Program-made: the position numbers and the translations under genes
Assembly (NCBI RefSeq): GCF_018325905.1
Contig: NZ_AP021901.1
Span: 6,666,001-6,730,000, forward strand
Direction: 5' to 3'
From: Pseudomonas sp. St316
GTDB lineage: Bacteria > Pseudomonadota > Gammaproteobacteria > Pseudomonadales > Pseudomonadaceae
DNA length: 64,000 nucleotides
The notes under the pieces: model-generated
What the model was told of the DNA's origin: nothing
The model's input: only the letters and a program-made list of their open reading frames with translations
Database searches by the model: none
Part shown: positions 1 through 8,591 of the stretch, piece by piece
How positions within the stretch are numbered: the stretch's first letter is position 1
Layout: each line of letters opens with the position of its first letter

Positions 1-383
1 GGCTCATGATGGGCGAAATCACTCGGTGTGGTGGTCAAGGTGGTGATCAGCACCGACGGCTTACGCTCGATGAACACCTGGCGCAGCATCAGTTCGCGCC
101 CTTCGCGTTGCCAGGTGTAATCCAGCAACGTGGTGGTGTGGCCCTGCAGCACCGTGTCCCAACGCTGAACCAGCTTGAAGCCCGGCAATTGCTGCTCTGC
201 GCTTTTGAGCTGGCGGTCGACGTATTCTGCAAAGGGAGCATCGCCCTGGCTGGCATCGCGGCTGATGACGAAACTGGCTTCTTTAGCAGGACCGACTGCC
301 GGCAGCTTGAAAATATTGATGCTCTGGTCCTGCCAGGCATCGGGGATTTCGAGATCGGCTTCTTGAATGCGGTAAGAGGTCAC
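1..383 (-). CDS. DUF1795/DcrB-family (Eag-type) T6SS effector chaperone, 3'-truncated by window edge
   Basis: About 127 residues are visible before the gene runs off the left edge. The likely start is GTG at 383 with GGAAAG about 9 bases upstream; no in-frame ATG is available. The protein opens VTSYRIQEADLEIPDAWQDQ and continues with the INIFKLP and VLITTLTTTP stretches. It is the same family as the gene at 2582-3016, with matching 'INI.K.PE' and 'SLIVSR' blocks. Known family role: DUF1795 proteins such as EagT6 bind and shield the N-terminal transmembrane helices of prePAAR T6SS effectors. Inference: it serves an effector lying left of the window, because it is transcribed away from vgrG. 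Most of the usual ~145-residue length is present, so only the extreme C-terminus is missing. Confidence 0.8.
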   Translation of the reverse strand, partial: MTSYRIQEADLEIPDAWQDQSINIFKLPAVGPAKEASFVISRDASQGDAPFAEYVDRQLKSAEQQLPGFKLVQRWDTVLQGHTTTLLDYTWQREGRELMLRQVFIERKPSVLITTLTTTPSDFAHHE

Positions 384-631
384 AGTAATCGCTTTCCATG
401 GACGTGAGGTGACGCGCGAAGGAGCAGATATTCAAGTAATGCCTGGTAACAATCAAGAACCGGGTTCCTCTACCCCAAGTAACGAACTACATTATGCGAT
501 CAGCGTCACTACTCTGGCGATTTCATGCCTGTGCACGCGCTGTCAAAGGGCGCGATCGCTTGATCTTCAACGTCAAAAGCCGGCAATCTTGCGCAGCGTC
601 AAATGGACTGCGGCAGCGATAAGGACAACCG

Positions 632-2563
632 ATGCTATTCAACCAAGCCACACGCCTGGCCAAGATCACCAGCCCCCTGGGACCTGAGGTGCTGTTGCTC
701 AAAGACATGGGCGGTGGCGAAGAATTAGGAAGGCTGTTCAACTACGAGTTGCAACTGCACTCGCTGGACAACGCCATCGACCTCAACCAGTTGCTCGGCA
801 AGCCCATGTGCGTGAGCCTGCAGCTCGATGGCGGTGGTGAGCGGTATTTCCATGGCATCGTCGCCCGTTGCAGCCAGAACGTCGACCAGGGCCAGTTCGC
901 CAGTTATCAGGCCACGCTTCGGCCGTGGTTGTGGCTGCTGACCCGCACCTCCGATTGCCGGATTTTCCAGAACCTGACCATTCCGCAGATCATCAAACAG
1001 GTGTTCCGCGACCTGGGTTTTTCCGATTTCGAAGACGCCTTGAGTCGCCCCTACCGCGAGTGGGAATACTGCGTGCAGTATCGCGAGACCAGCTTCGATT
1101 TCGTCAGCCGCCTGATGGAACAGGAAGGCATCTACTACTTCTTCCGCCATGAACAGGGCCGGCATGTGCTGGTGCTGGCGGATGCCTATGGTGCCCACAC
1201 CACGGCCCCCGGCTACGGCTCGGTGCCGTACTACCCGAAGAACGAGCAGCAACGCGAGCGCGACCACATCCACGACTGGCACCTGGCCCAGGAAGTCCAG
1301 CCCGGTTCGCTGGAGCTCAACGACTACGACTTCCAGCGCCCCAGCGCGCGCATCGACGTGCGTTCGGCCATGCCGCGCCCACACACCGCTGGCGACTATC
1401 CGCTCTACGATTACCCCGGCACCTACGTGCAAAGCGCCGACGGCGAGCACTACGCCCGCACGCGCATCGAGGCCTTGCAGACCCTGCATGAGCAAGTCGA
1501 ACTGGCCGGCAATGCCCGAGGCCTGGGCTCGGGGCATCTGTTCAGCCTCACCGGCTTCAGCCGCCAGGACCAGAACCGCGAATACCTGATCGTCGGCGCT
1601 CGCTATTACCTGTCCCAGGAAAGCGGCGAAACCGGTGGCGGCGCGCCAACCGCGCAATTCGAAAGCAGCCTGACCTGCATCGACGCCCAGCAAAGCTATC
1701 GCCCACTGGCGACGACTCATCGCCCGATCGTCAAGGGCCCGCAGACTGCCTTGGTGGTCGGCCCCAAGGGCGAGGAAATCTGGACCGACCAATTCGGCCG
1801 GGTGAAGGTGCATTTCTACTGGGACCGGCACGACCAATCCAACGAGAACAGCTCATGCTGGATTCGGGTGTCGCAATCCTGGGCCGGGAAAAACTGGGGC
1901 TCGATGCAAATTCCGCGCATCGGCCAGGAAGTGATCGTCAGCTTCCTCGAAGGCGACCCGGACCGGCCAATCATCACCGGCCGCGTGTACAACGCCGAAC
2001 AGACCGTGCCCTACGACCTGCCCGCAAACGCGACCCAGAGCGGCATGAAAAGCCGTTCGAGCAAGGGCGGCACGCCAGCGAATTTCAACGAAATCCGCAT
2101 GGAAGACAAGAAAGGCGCCGAGCAGTTGTACATCCATGCCGAGCGCAACCAGGACATCGTAGTCGAGGTGGATGAGAGCCACTCGGTGGGCCACGACCGC
2201 AACAAAAGCATCGGCCACAACGAAACGGTGACCATCGGCAACAACCGCCTGCGCATCGTCAAGCAGGAGGACATCCTCTCGGTGGGCCAGCGCAAGACCG
2301 ACAGCATCAGCCAGAGTTACGTTATCGAAGTGGGCGAGAACCTGCGCCTGGTGTGCGGTGAAAGCATCCTGGAGCTCAACGCCAGCGGCCAGATCAACCT
2401 GACCGGCGTGCAGATCAGCTTCTACGCCAGCGGCGATGCCGAGTTCAACACCGGCGGCGTGCTGCACCTGAACAACGGCGGCGGCCCCGGTGCCACGCCG
2501 GACGGCCAAGGCGTCAAGGGCAGCATCGATGCCAACATCAGCGCCGCGTTCCCCAAGGGCTAA
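632..2563 (+). CDS. vgrG: VgrG (TssI) T6SS spike protein
   Basis: The 643-residue protein forms the trimeric spike that caps the Hcp tube. The gp27-like N-terminal half contains the signature YCVQYRETSFDFVSRLMEQE (about residues 148-168). The gp5/OB-fold segment includes KGEEIWTDQFGRVKVHFYWD and SCWIRVSQSWAG (about 372-418). The C-terminal repetitive beta-helix needle carries the repeated 'VG-H...S-G' pattern. The start ATG at 632 follows AAGGACAACCG. No extra C-terminal effector domain is visible; the protein ends soon after the needle. It is followed 18 bases later by the DUF1795 chaperone and then the Rhs effector, so it probably loads that effector through the PAAR tip. The divergent neighbour at the left edge is another chaperone gene. 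Confidence 0.97.
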   Translation: MLFNQATRLAKITSPLGPEVLLLKDMGGGEELGRLFNYELQLHSLDNAIDLNQLLGKPMCVSLQLDGGGERYFHGIVARCSQNVDQGQFASYQATLRPWLWLLTRTSDCRIFQNLTIPQIIKQVFRDLGFSDFEDALSRPYREWEYCVQYRETSFDFVSRLMEQEGIYYFFRHEQGRHVLVLADAYGAHTTAPGYGSVPYYPKNEQQRERDHIHDWHLAQEVQPGSLELNDYDFQRPSARIDVRSAMPRPHTAGDYPLYDYPGTYVQSADGEHYARTRIEALQTLHEQVELAGNARGLGSGHLFSLTGFSRQDQNREYLIVGARYYLSQESGETGGGAPTAQFESSLTCIDAQQSYRPLATTHRPIVKGPQTALVVGPKGEEIWTDQFGRVKVHFYWDRHDQSNENSSCWIRVSQSWAGKNWGSMQIPRIGQEVIVSFLEGDPDRPIITGRVYNAEQTVPYDLPANATQSGMKSRSSKGGTPANFNEIRMEDKKGAEQLYIHAERNQDIVVEVDESHSVGHDRNKSIGHNETVTIGNNRLRIVKQEDILSVGQRKTDSISQSYVIEVGENLRLVCGESILELNASGQINLTGVQISFYASGDAEFNTGGVLHLNNGGGPGATPDGQGVKGSIDANISAAFPKG

Positions 2564-2581
2564 CTTCGAGATTTATGCGCC

Positions 2582-3016
2582 ATGACTTATCGCCTCAATG
2601 AATTCCAGCTCCAGCTGCCGCCAAGCGAGTTGCTGGACGCGACGATCAACATTCTCAAGTTCCCCGAGTTGGGCACCTCCTTGATCGTCAGCCGCAGCCT
2701 GCTGGCCGAGGGCGAAACCCTGCAAAGCAACCTCGACGACCAGCTCAAGCGCCTGGAAAAACAGGTCCAGCAACTGCGCTGCCAACCGGGCGCCACCGTG
2801 CGCGTGGGCGCCCACCAGGAAGTCGAGGCCATCGAGTTGCGCAGCCAATTCAACAAGGGCAACGAAAAGGTTTTCCAATATCAGCTCGCGCTGGTACTGC
2901 CCGGCACTCGCAAGATGCTTGCCCTGAGCTATGTCAAAGCCGAGAAACTGGGCGATGCCGAAGCGGCGCATTGGGCGACGATCAAGGGTTCGCTGGTGTT
3001 TGACACCCCATCCTGA
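2582..3016 (+). CDS. DUF1795 (Eag-type) chaperone for the downstream Rhs effector
   Basis: A 144-residue protein of the DcrB/DUF1795 family: MTYRLNEFQLQLPPSELLDA, then INILKFPELGTSLIVSRSLL, ending in LALSYVKAEKLGD...WATIKGSLVF. This is close to full family length. Known role: Eag chaperones (EagT6, EagRA) dimerise around the prePAAR and transmembrane helices of their effector and keep it soluble before loading onto VgrG. The gene lies between vgrG and the Rhs gene, and the Rhs N-terminus has both the prePAAR-like motif and two hydrophobic helices, so it is the obvious partner. It is separated from vgrG by only 18 bases. A REPIN follows its stop codon and lies between it and the effector gene. 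The N-terminus has no signal peptide, fitting a cytoplasmic chaperone. Confidence 0.88.
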   Translation: MTYRLNEFQLQLPPSELLDATINILKFPELGTSLIVSRSLLAEGETLQSNLDDQLKRLEKQVQQLRCQPGATVRVGAHQEVEAIELRSQFNKGNEKVFQYQLALVLPGTRKMLALSYVKAEKLGDAEAAHWATIKGSLVFDTPS

Positions 3017-3030
3017 CAGCCACCACACAT

Positions 3031-3126
3031 CCCTGTGGGAGCGAGCTTGCTCGCGATAGCCGTGGGCCAATCACTGATGAGGTCGGTTGATCGGGCCCCA
3101 TCGCGAGCAAGCTCGCTCCCACAGGG
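3031..3126. repeat. REPIN: inverted pair of REP sequences
   Basis: Left arm CCTGTGGGAGCGAGCTTGCT... (3031-3057) and its exact inverse ATCGCGAGCAAGCTCGCTCC... (3100-3126) enclose a 42-base spacer. This is the classical head-to-head REP doublet of fluorescens-group pseudomonads, mobilised in trans by RAYT transposases. It fills much of the 334-base gap between the chaperone and Rhs genes. The same arms recur at 54644-54740, and a collapsed form at 58129-58154. As RNA the element would form a long hairpin and could attenuate transcription between chaperone and effector (inference). Confidence 0.92.
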
Positions 3127-3350
3127 TTTGCGATGGTTGGGAGGTTGAAGAAGGGCCGTGGGGAGGGAACAAAAAGCGCCCGCTCTGGGTAATATGTCCC
3201 GCCGACTGTCTGAACAAACCGAAGCTGATCAAGCGCCTGAAAATGGCATTAATGAGCATGCCGTAACCCACAAGGACATTGGCGCAATGGAAGGCATCAA
3301 ATTGCTTGAACCCACGGCCCCCAGTCACTCTGCCAGCCTGAGCACCCTGC

Positions 3351-6300
3351 ATGTCTGACGCGCTCTGGGCCGCCCGCCTGGGCGATGCACTGAACCACAC
3401 CTCGATGATGGCCGACATCCTTGGCGGCGTATTGGAGGTGGCGGCCAACATTGCGATCACCGCCCTGGCGACCGCCGCCGTGGTCGCGGCCACGGGCATC
3501 ACCGTCGTCACCGGCGGCCTGGGCTGCTTCGTCCTCGGCCTGGTGGTGGGCACCGTCGTCGGCCTTGCGATGAGCAAGACCGGGGCCGACAAAGGCCTGA
3601 GCAATTTATGCGAGGGCATCGGCAACGCCCTCTTTCCGCCCACGGTGCAGGCCAACATCCTCACCGGCTCCAAGGACACCCTCACCAACAACATTCCGGC
3701 CGCCCGCGCCGCCGGAGCGATTGAATCCCACGTTGCCCCGGCCGGCACCGAGCTGCAAGCGCCCACGCCTGAAGAAGAACCCAGCTACCTGGACATGGCC
3801 GGGGAGTTCTTCTCGCAGATGTGGCGCCCTACCGTCGCCGTGCCCGCTCCCGGCGCCGTGCCCAAGCCGGAAGACCTGGTCATCTGCACCAAGCATCCGC
3901 CGATGCCACCGCAGTTCATGGCCGAAGGTTCGGACAAAGTCACCATCAACGGCCAGCCCGCCGTACGCAGCGGCGACCGCAGCACCTGCGATGCGACGGT
4001 GGTCTCGGCCGGGCTGATCTCGCCCAACGTGACCATTGGCGGCGGCTCGGTGGTGGTGCGCGAGATTCGCAGCGGCAAGACCCCGGGCGTCGGCCTGGCG
4101 GTCACCGCACTGCTGATGCTCAAGGGCGGCAAGGGCAAGTTCTTCAGCAAGTTGCCGTGCATGCTGGTCGGCGGCGCGGTGTCCATGGCCGCCAGCAGCG
4201 CGGCGAACGCGGCCGCCAACGCCGCCATGGGTTCGTCGAACCCGGTGCATGCCGCCACGGGCGCCAAGGTACTGGGCGGTGACGAGGACCTGGATTTCGT
4301 TTTGCCCGGCCTCCTGCCGATTGACTGGCAGCGCGTGTACAACAGCCGCGACGAACGCCGCGACACGTTGTTCGGCGCCGGCTGGAGCGTGGCCTACGAA
4401 GTCTGCGTCGAGATCCTGCCCCACCCGGAGGGCGGCGAAACCCTGGTCTACACCGACGAACAGGGCCGGCCCATCGACATGGGCTCCATCCCCTTGGGCG
4501 GCGCGGTGTTCAGCGCCGGCGAAGGTTTGGCCGTGCGCCGTCATGTGAGCGGGCAATTGCTGATCGAAAGCGACGACGGCCTGTACCGTTTGTTCGAACC
4601 GTCGCCCACCAACCCATCACACCTGCGCCTGAGCCAACTGGGTGACCGCAACGACAACCGCATCCACCTCGACTACGACGACGCCGGACGCCTGGTGCGG
4701 CTGCGCGATACGTTCGATCTGGTGCAGGTCGAGCTGGTGCGCGAACAGGAACGCGTCACCCAGATCGAACGCCTCTACCCCGACCAACCCCGGGAAGTGC
4801 TGGTCAGCTACACCTACGACGCCTTGGGCAGCCTGACTGAAGTACGCGACGCCACCGGCCAGGTGCAACGGCGCTTCCGCTATGACGCCGGGCAAAGGAT
4901 GGTCGAGCACCAGTTGCCCACCGGCCTGCACTGCTTCTACGAATGGGCCTTGATCGACGACCAGGAATGGCGCGTGGTGCGGCATTGGACCGACGAAGGC
5001 GACGCCTACCAGTTCGACTATGACCTCACCGCCGGCACCACCCGCATCACTGACAGCCTGCAGCGGGTCAGCACCCGGCAATGGAACAGCCAGCACCAGA
5101 TCACCCAATTCAGCGACAACCTCGGCCAGACGTGGCTGTTCCAGTGGAACGATGAGCGCCAGTTGCTCAGTGCCACCGATCCACAGGGCGGGAGCTACGC
5201 ATATGCTTATGACGAGGCTGGCAATCTCAGCCAATCCAGTGACCCGCTCGGGCGCATTGAGTCCGTCTTATGGCTCGATCATTGGTCGTTACCGCTAGTA
5301 GAAACCGACGCCGCCGGCAACAACTGGCGATACGAATACAATCGCCGTGGCAATTGCATTCGCGAAACGGACCCTTTGGGCCTCGTCACCCGCTATCGCT
5401 ACAACGCTCACGGCCAGATCACAGAAATTGTCGACCCCGCCGGCAAAAGCAACACCTTGCGCTGGAACACCCTGGGGCGTCTGGCTGAACATATTGACTG
5501 CTCCGGGTATTCGACAAAGTTCAGCTATGACCATCGCGGCTATCTACAAGTCATCACAGATGCGCTTGGCGAACGCACAGTCTATGAACATGACTCCCGT
5601 GGCCGCCTGCTGCGTTACCAGTTGCCCGATGGCCGCGTCGAGCAATACGTGCGCGACGCAAGCGGCCAACTCTCCCACTACATTGATGCGTCCGGCCACA
5701 CCACCGTCTATCAGCGTGATGGTCGCGGGCAAGTTCGCCAACGCATCGACACCCTCGGACGGTCGGTTCAATTCAGCTACGACGCTTATGGACGCCTCCA
5801 GGCCCTAACCAACGAAAATGGGGAAAGCTATCGATTCGCCTGGGACGCTGGCGACAGGATGATCGAGCAACAAGACCTGGATGGCAGCGCTCGACGTTAT
5901 GCCTACGATGGGCTGAATAACGCCATTGCCGAGGCCCACCACCCTGCCCCTTTTGGCAACGGTATGGCGCTGGTATCCAACGTACCGATAGAGCCCATCA
6001 TTCATCACCTTGAACGAGATGCTGCCGGGCGGCTGATTGGCAAAGTGACGGTAGACGGCCGAACCGAGTACACCTACGACGCAGTGGACCAACTCATTGC
6101 CGTCACCTTTACAGACCCTCAGGGCAACCAACAGAACCTGAGCTTCGCCTACGACGCCCTCGGCCAACTGCTGGAAGAGCAAAGTTCGGCTGGCCGCTTG
6201 CGGCATCAATACGATGAGCTGGGCAGCCTGATACAAACGCAGCTACCTGACGGTCGTCAACTCAATCGGCTTTATTACGGCAGCGGCCATCTGCACCAGC

Positions 6301-7682
6301 TCAACATTGACGGCCAACTGATCAGTGATTTCGAGCGCGATCGATTGCACCGTGAAGTCCTTCGCACTCAGGGACGACTCATCACCCGTAGCGAATATGA
6401 CCGGGGCGGACGTGTGCGTTCGCGCCTGCTACGTCATGCGGACCAGTCGACACTATTGCCGCCCGTGGCGCAGAAAAAATTCAACTACGACCCCAACGAC
6501 AATCTGATCAGTCGCCTCGAGCAGACGCCCAGCGGTGATCGCCAACGGCTGCTGCACTACGATGCGACGGGGCGCATTCTCGCCAGCCAAGACAATGTCC
6601 AAGGCCCGAGCGAAACCTTCGCCTACGATGCTGCCGCCAACTTGCTAGATGGCCCACAACTCGGCGCCGGGCTGGTGGTGCATAACAAATTACTGACCTA
6701 TCAGGACAAGCGTTATCGTTACGATGCCTTTGGCCGGATGATCGAAAAACGCAGCGGTGGCCATCTGGTGCAACGCTTTGCCTACGATGCCGAACACCGT
6801 TTGATCGAGGTGCATAACCGCAGTGGTTCTCGAGATACGGTCGTCAGGATGACCTATGACCCACTGGGTCGTCGGACGGCAAAAATCGAACATGACAGTC
6901 GTGGTTATCCACTGGGTGAAACACGCTTCATATGGGACGGTTTGCGGCTGCTTCAAGAACAAAAAAACAGCCAGCGCAGCGTCTATCTCTATGACACGAA
7001 CAGCCACGAGCCCATCGCCCGAGTGGATGGCATCGGTGCTCAACAGAATATTCACTACTATCACAATGATCAGAACGGGTTACCCGAGCAGCTCTCGGAC
7101 GCCAAGGGCGACATCGTTTGGCAAGCGCGCTACCGCGTGTGGGGCAACACCTTTGAGGAAATACGTGAGCCTCACTACGTCGAAGAACAGAACCTGCGCT
7201 TCCAAGGCCAGTACCTGGACCGAGAGACAGGCCTGCACTACAACACGTTTCGTTTTTACGACCCGGATATCGGGCGATTCACGACACCCGATCCCATTGA
7301 ACTGCTGGGCGGAGTCAACCTCTATCAATTCGCTCCCAACCCGCTCGGCTGGATAGACCCGTGGGGCTGGTCCTGCCACGGCAACTCGAAAACCAGTCGC
7401 AAACCGCAACATGGTTACGAGATCGTGGACACGCGCACGGGTAAAGTCGCCAAAACCGGCGTGAGTGGCGGCAAGATAAAAACAAACGGAAAATCCGTTC
7501 GCGCCGAGACCCAGGTGAGGAAATGGAACAACGAACCGGGGAACACGGGACGTTACGAATCCAGAGTCATCAAAAAAGTGCCGGCCGGCCCAGGTGCTCG
7601 TTGGAAAATCGAGCATTGGGAGCGAAGAAACGCGAATAGACGCAGGCAGGAACTAGACCCAGCGAGGCATTCAAGACCATGA
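3351..7682 (+). CDS. Rhs-family prePAAR/PAAR T6SS effector with C-terminal toxin tip
   Basis: The protein has 1443 residues. A prePAAR-like motif, AARLGDALNHT, lies at residues 7-17. Two hydrophobic helices follow at about 24-70. A PAAR-like domain spans about 175-245 (ICTKHPPMPP...KVTINGQPAVRSGD...SPNVTIGGG). The Rhs shell of YD repeats runs from about 300 to 1290. The core ends in NPLGWIDPWGW at about residue 1340. The last 103 residues (bases 7371-7679) are the variable tip, containing YEIVDTRTGKVAKTGVSGG and ending KIEHWERRNANRRR...DPARHSRP. The tip resembles URI/GIY-YIG-fold (Tox-URI2-like) nuclease toxins from memory; that assignment is inference. PAAR sits on VgrG, the DUF1795 chaperone covers the helices, and the Rhs barrel encloses the toxin. 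The stop overlaps the next gene by 4 bases (ATGA). The ribosome-binding site is weak. Confidence 0.95.
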   Translation: MSDALWAARLGDALNHTSMMADILGGVLEVAANIAITALATAAVVAATGITVVTGGLGCFVLGLVVGTVVGLAMSKTGADKGLSNLCEGIGNALFPPTVQANILTGSKDTLTNNIPAARAAGAIESHVAPAGTELQAPTPEEEPSYLDMAGEFFSQMWRPTVAVPAPGAVPKPEDLVICTKHPPMPPQFMAEGSDKVTINGQPAVRSGDRSTCDATVVSAGLISPNVTIGGGSVVVREIRSGKTPGVGLAVTALLMLKGGKGKFFSKLPCMLVGGAVSMAASSAANAAANAAMGSSNPVHAATGAKVLGGDEDLDFVLPGLLPIDWQRVYNSRDERRDTLFGAGWSVAYEVCVEILPHPEGGETLVYTDEQGRPIDMGSIPLGGAVFSAGEGLAVRRHVSGQLLIESDDGLYRLFEPSPTNPSHLRLSQLGDRNDNRIHLDYDDAGRLVRLRDTFDLVQVELVREQERVTQIERLYPDQPREVLVSYTYDALGSLTEVRDATGQVQRRFRYDAGQRMVEHQLPTGLHCFYEWALIDDQEWRVVRHWTDEGDAYQFDYDLTAGTTRITDSLQRVSTRQWNSQHQITQFSDNLGQTWLFQWNDERQLLSATDPQGGSYAYAYDEAGNLSQSSDPLGRIESVLWLDHWSLPLVETDAAGNNWRYEYNRRGNCIRETDPLGLVTRYRYNAHGQITEIVDPAGKSNTLRWNTLGRLAEHIDCSGYSTKFSYDHRGYLQVITDALGERTVYEHDSRGRLLRYQLPDGRVEQYVRDASGQLSHYIDASGHTTVYQRDGRGQVRQRIDTLGRSVQFSYDAYGRLQALTNENGESYRFAWDAGDRMIEQQDLDGSARRYAYDGLNNAIAEAHHPAPFGNGMALVSNVPIEPIIHHLERDAAGRLIGKVTVDGRTEYTYDAVDQLIAVTFTDPQGNQQNLSFAYDALGQLLEEQSSAGRLRHQYDELGSLIQTQLPDGRQLNRLYYGSGHLHQLNIDGQLISDFERDRLHREVLRTQGRLITRSEYDRGGRVRSRLLRHADQSTLLPPVAQKKFNYDPNDNLISRLEQTPSGDRQRLLHYDATGRILASQDNVQGPSETFAYDAAANLLDGPQLGAGLVVHNKLLTYQDKRYRYDAFGRMIEKRSGGHLVQRFAYDAEHRLIEVHNRSGSRDTVVRMTYDPLGRRTAKIEHDSRGYPLGETRFIWDGLRLLQEQKNSQRSVYLYDTNSHEPIARVDGIGAQQNIHYYHNDQNGLPEQLSDAKGDIVWQARYRVWGNTFEEIREPHYVEEQNLRFQGQYLDRETGLHYNTFRFYDPDIGRFTTPDPIELLGGVNLYQFAPNPLGWIDPWGWSCHGNSKTSRKPQHGYEIVDTRTGKVAKTGVSGGKIKTNGKSVRAETQVRKWNNEPGNTGRYESRVIKKVPAGPGARWKIEHWERRNANRRRQELDPARHSRP

Positions 7683-8344
7683 TCTTAAAAGAAATCTACC
7701 TGTACCCCGACTTGGGCGAATTCAGCGACGAAATTATTCATCCGTTTCGCGACCAAAGCCGCTCGATCTGCAATTTTCTTGAGCGCCACCTGAGTGCAGA
7801 AAAATTCGAAACGCCGAACTTCAAGAAAATCTGCTTTGTCGGCACCCGCCAAGCCGTCGATGAGCCCTATGTAAACTCCAGCGGCGCGCTCATCGTCAAT
7901 GTCAGCCTGGATACCGAACAGTATAAAAAATGCACATCGGTCAACGAGCTCAATGAGTTCTTTATACAACTGTTGCTGGAAGGCCTGGAAAAATGCCGCC
8001 CACACATTGCCTTGCCCCTTGATGTGCTGAAAAACGCAATGGATGAGTTCCGCCGCAACCACTATAAAAACGAGTGGACCTTCAAGCAGAAAAAAATAAA
8101 AGGGTCTGACTATGTCTGCGCCCTGGAGTGCCAGTTAACCATCGACTGCTTCCTCATGAACCTTAAGGTCTTGAGGAAAGACACAGCAGTACTCGACAAA
8201 GAAATTCTGCGAACCGCACCCGACGAAATAGCGTTCGGTCCGTACCTCAAAGACCTCAAGGAAGAAGGCGGCAGAATCAAGGTCATCGACAAATCGGGCG
8301 TGGCCTTCTACACCACGACGGTTTCTAGCTTGGACAAGCTTTGA
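7679..8344 (+). CDS. Probable immunity protein for the Rhs toxin tip
   Basis: The 221-residue protein has no signal peptide or membrane segment (MILKEIYLYPDLGEFSDEII...). I do not recognise the family. Its ATG overlaps the Rhs stop codon (ATGA), giving translational coupling, the standard position of a cognate immunity gene. A cytoplasmic location would fit a nuclease-type toxin. The gene is poorer in GC than the Rhs shell, with AAAAATAAAAG-like stretches near 8090, and its codon choice differs from the T6SS core genes. That is typical of recently exchanged toxin-tip/immunity modules. Function is inferred from position only. Confidence 0.75.
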   Translation: MILKEIYLYPDLGEFSDEIIHPFRDQSRSICNFLERHLSAEKFETPNFKKICFVGTRQAVDEPYVNSSGALIVNVSLDTEQYKKCTSVNELNEFFIQLLLEGLEKCRPHIALPLDVLKNAMDEFRRNHYKNEWTFKQKKIKGSDYVCALECQLTIDCFLMNLKVLRKDTAVLDKEILRTAPDEIAFGPYLKDLKEEGGRIKVIDKSGVAFYTTTVSSLDKL

Positions 8345-8410
8345 CAGCTGTCCAAAGGGCGAAATGCCGATCGAGCCAACACCACAGGGCCTGATCCGAA
8401 ACACAGATCA

Positions 8411-8543
8411 CGTGGCGAGGGAGCTTGCCCCGGCTGGGCCACGCCTGGAGCTGTCGAGCGAAGCGAGCCTGCGATCTTTCCCCAGGCACTTGAATCTCAA
8501 GCGTAATATCAAAAAATCGCAGGCTTCGCCAGCCCCTACAGAA
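8411..8543. repeat. Cluster of REP-like palindromic elements between convergent genes
   Basis: The 247-base gap between the immunity gene and stk1 holds two kinds of REP-like sequence. One is GTGGCGAGGGAGCTTGCCCC at 8411-8430. The other is an inverted pair made of CTGTCGAGCGAAGCGAGCCT (8451-8470) and AATCGCAGGCTTCGCCAGCC (8515-8534). Both are common intergenic elements in P. fluorescens relatives. They lie between convergent gene ends, where they may act as bidirectional transcript ends. Confidence 0.6.
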
Positions 8544-8591
8544 GCGGCGAGGCGATGGATTCGATAAATTCCCAGATGCAATGCATACCCT

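Noticed and set aside
725..1837. 370-codon open frame antisense to vgrG
   Set aside because: A shadow of a GC-rich gene: hydrophobic, repetitive composition, no start context and no family features.
3158..3358. 66-codon frame after the REPIN
   Set aside because: No recognisable family and a GTG start; kept only as a possible leader in the findings, not as a gene.
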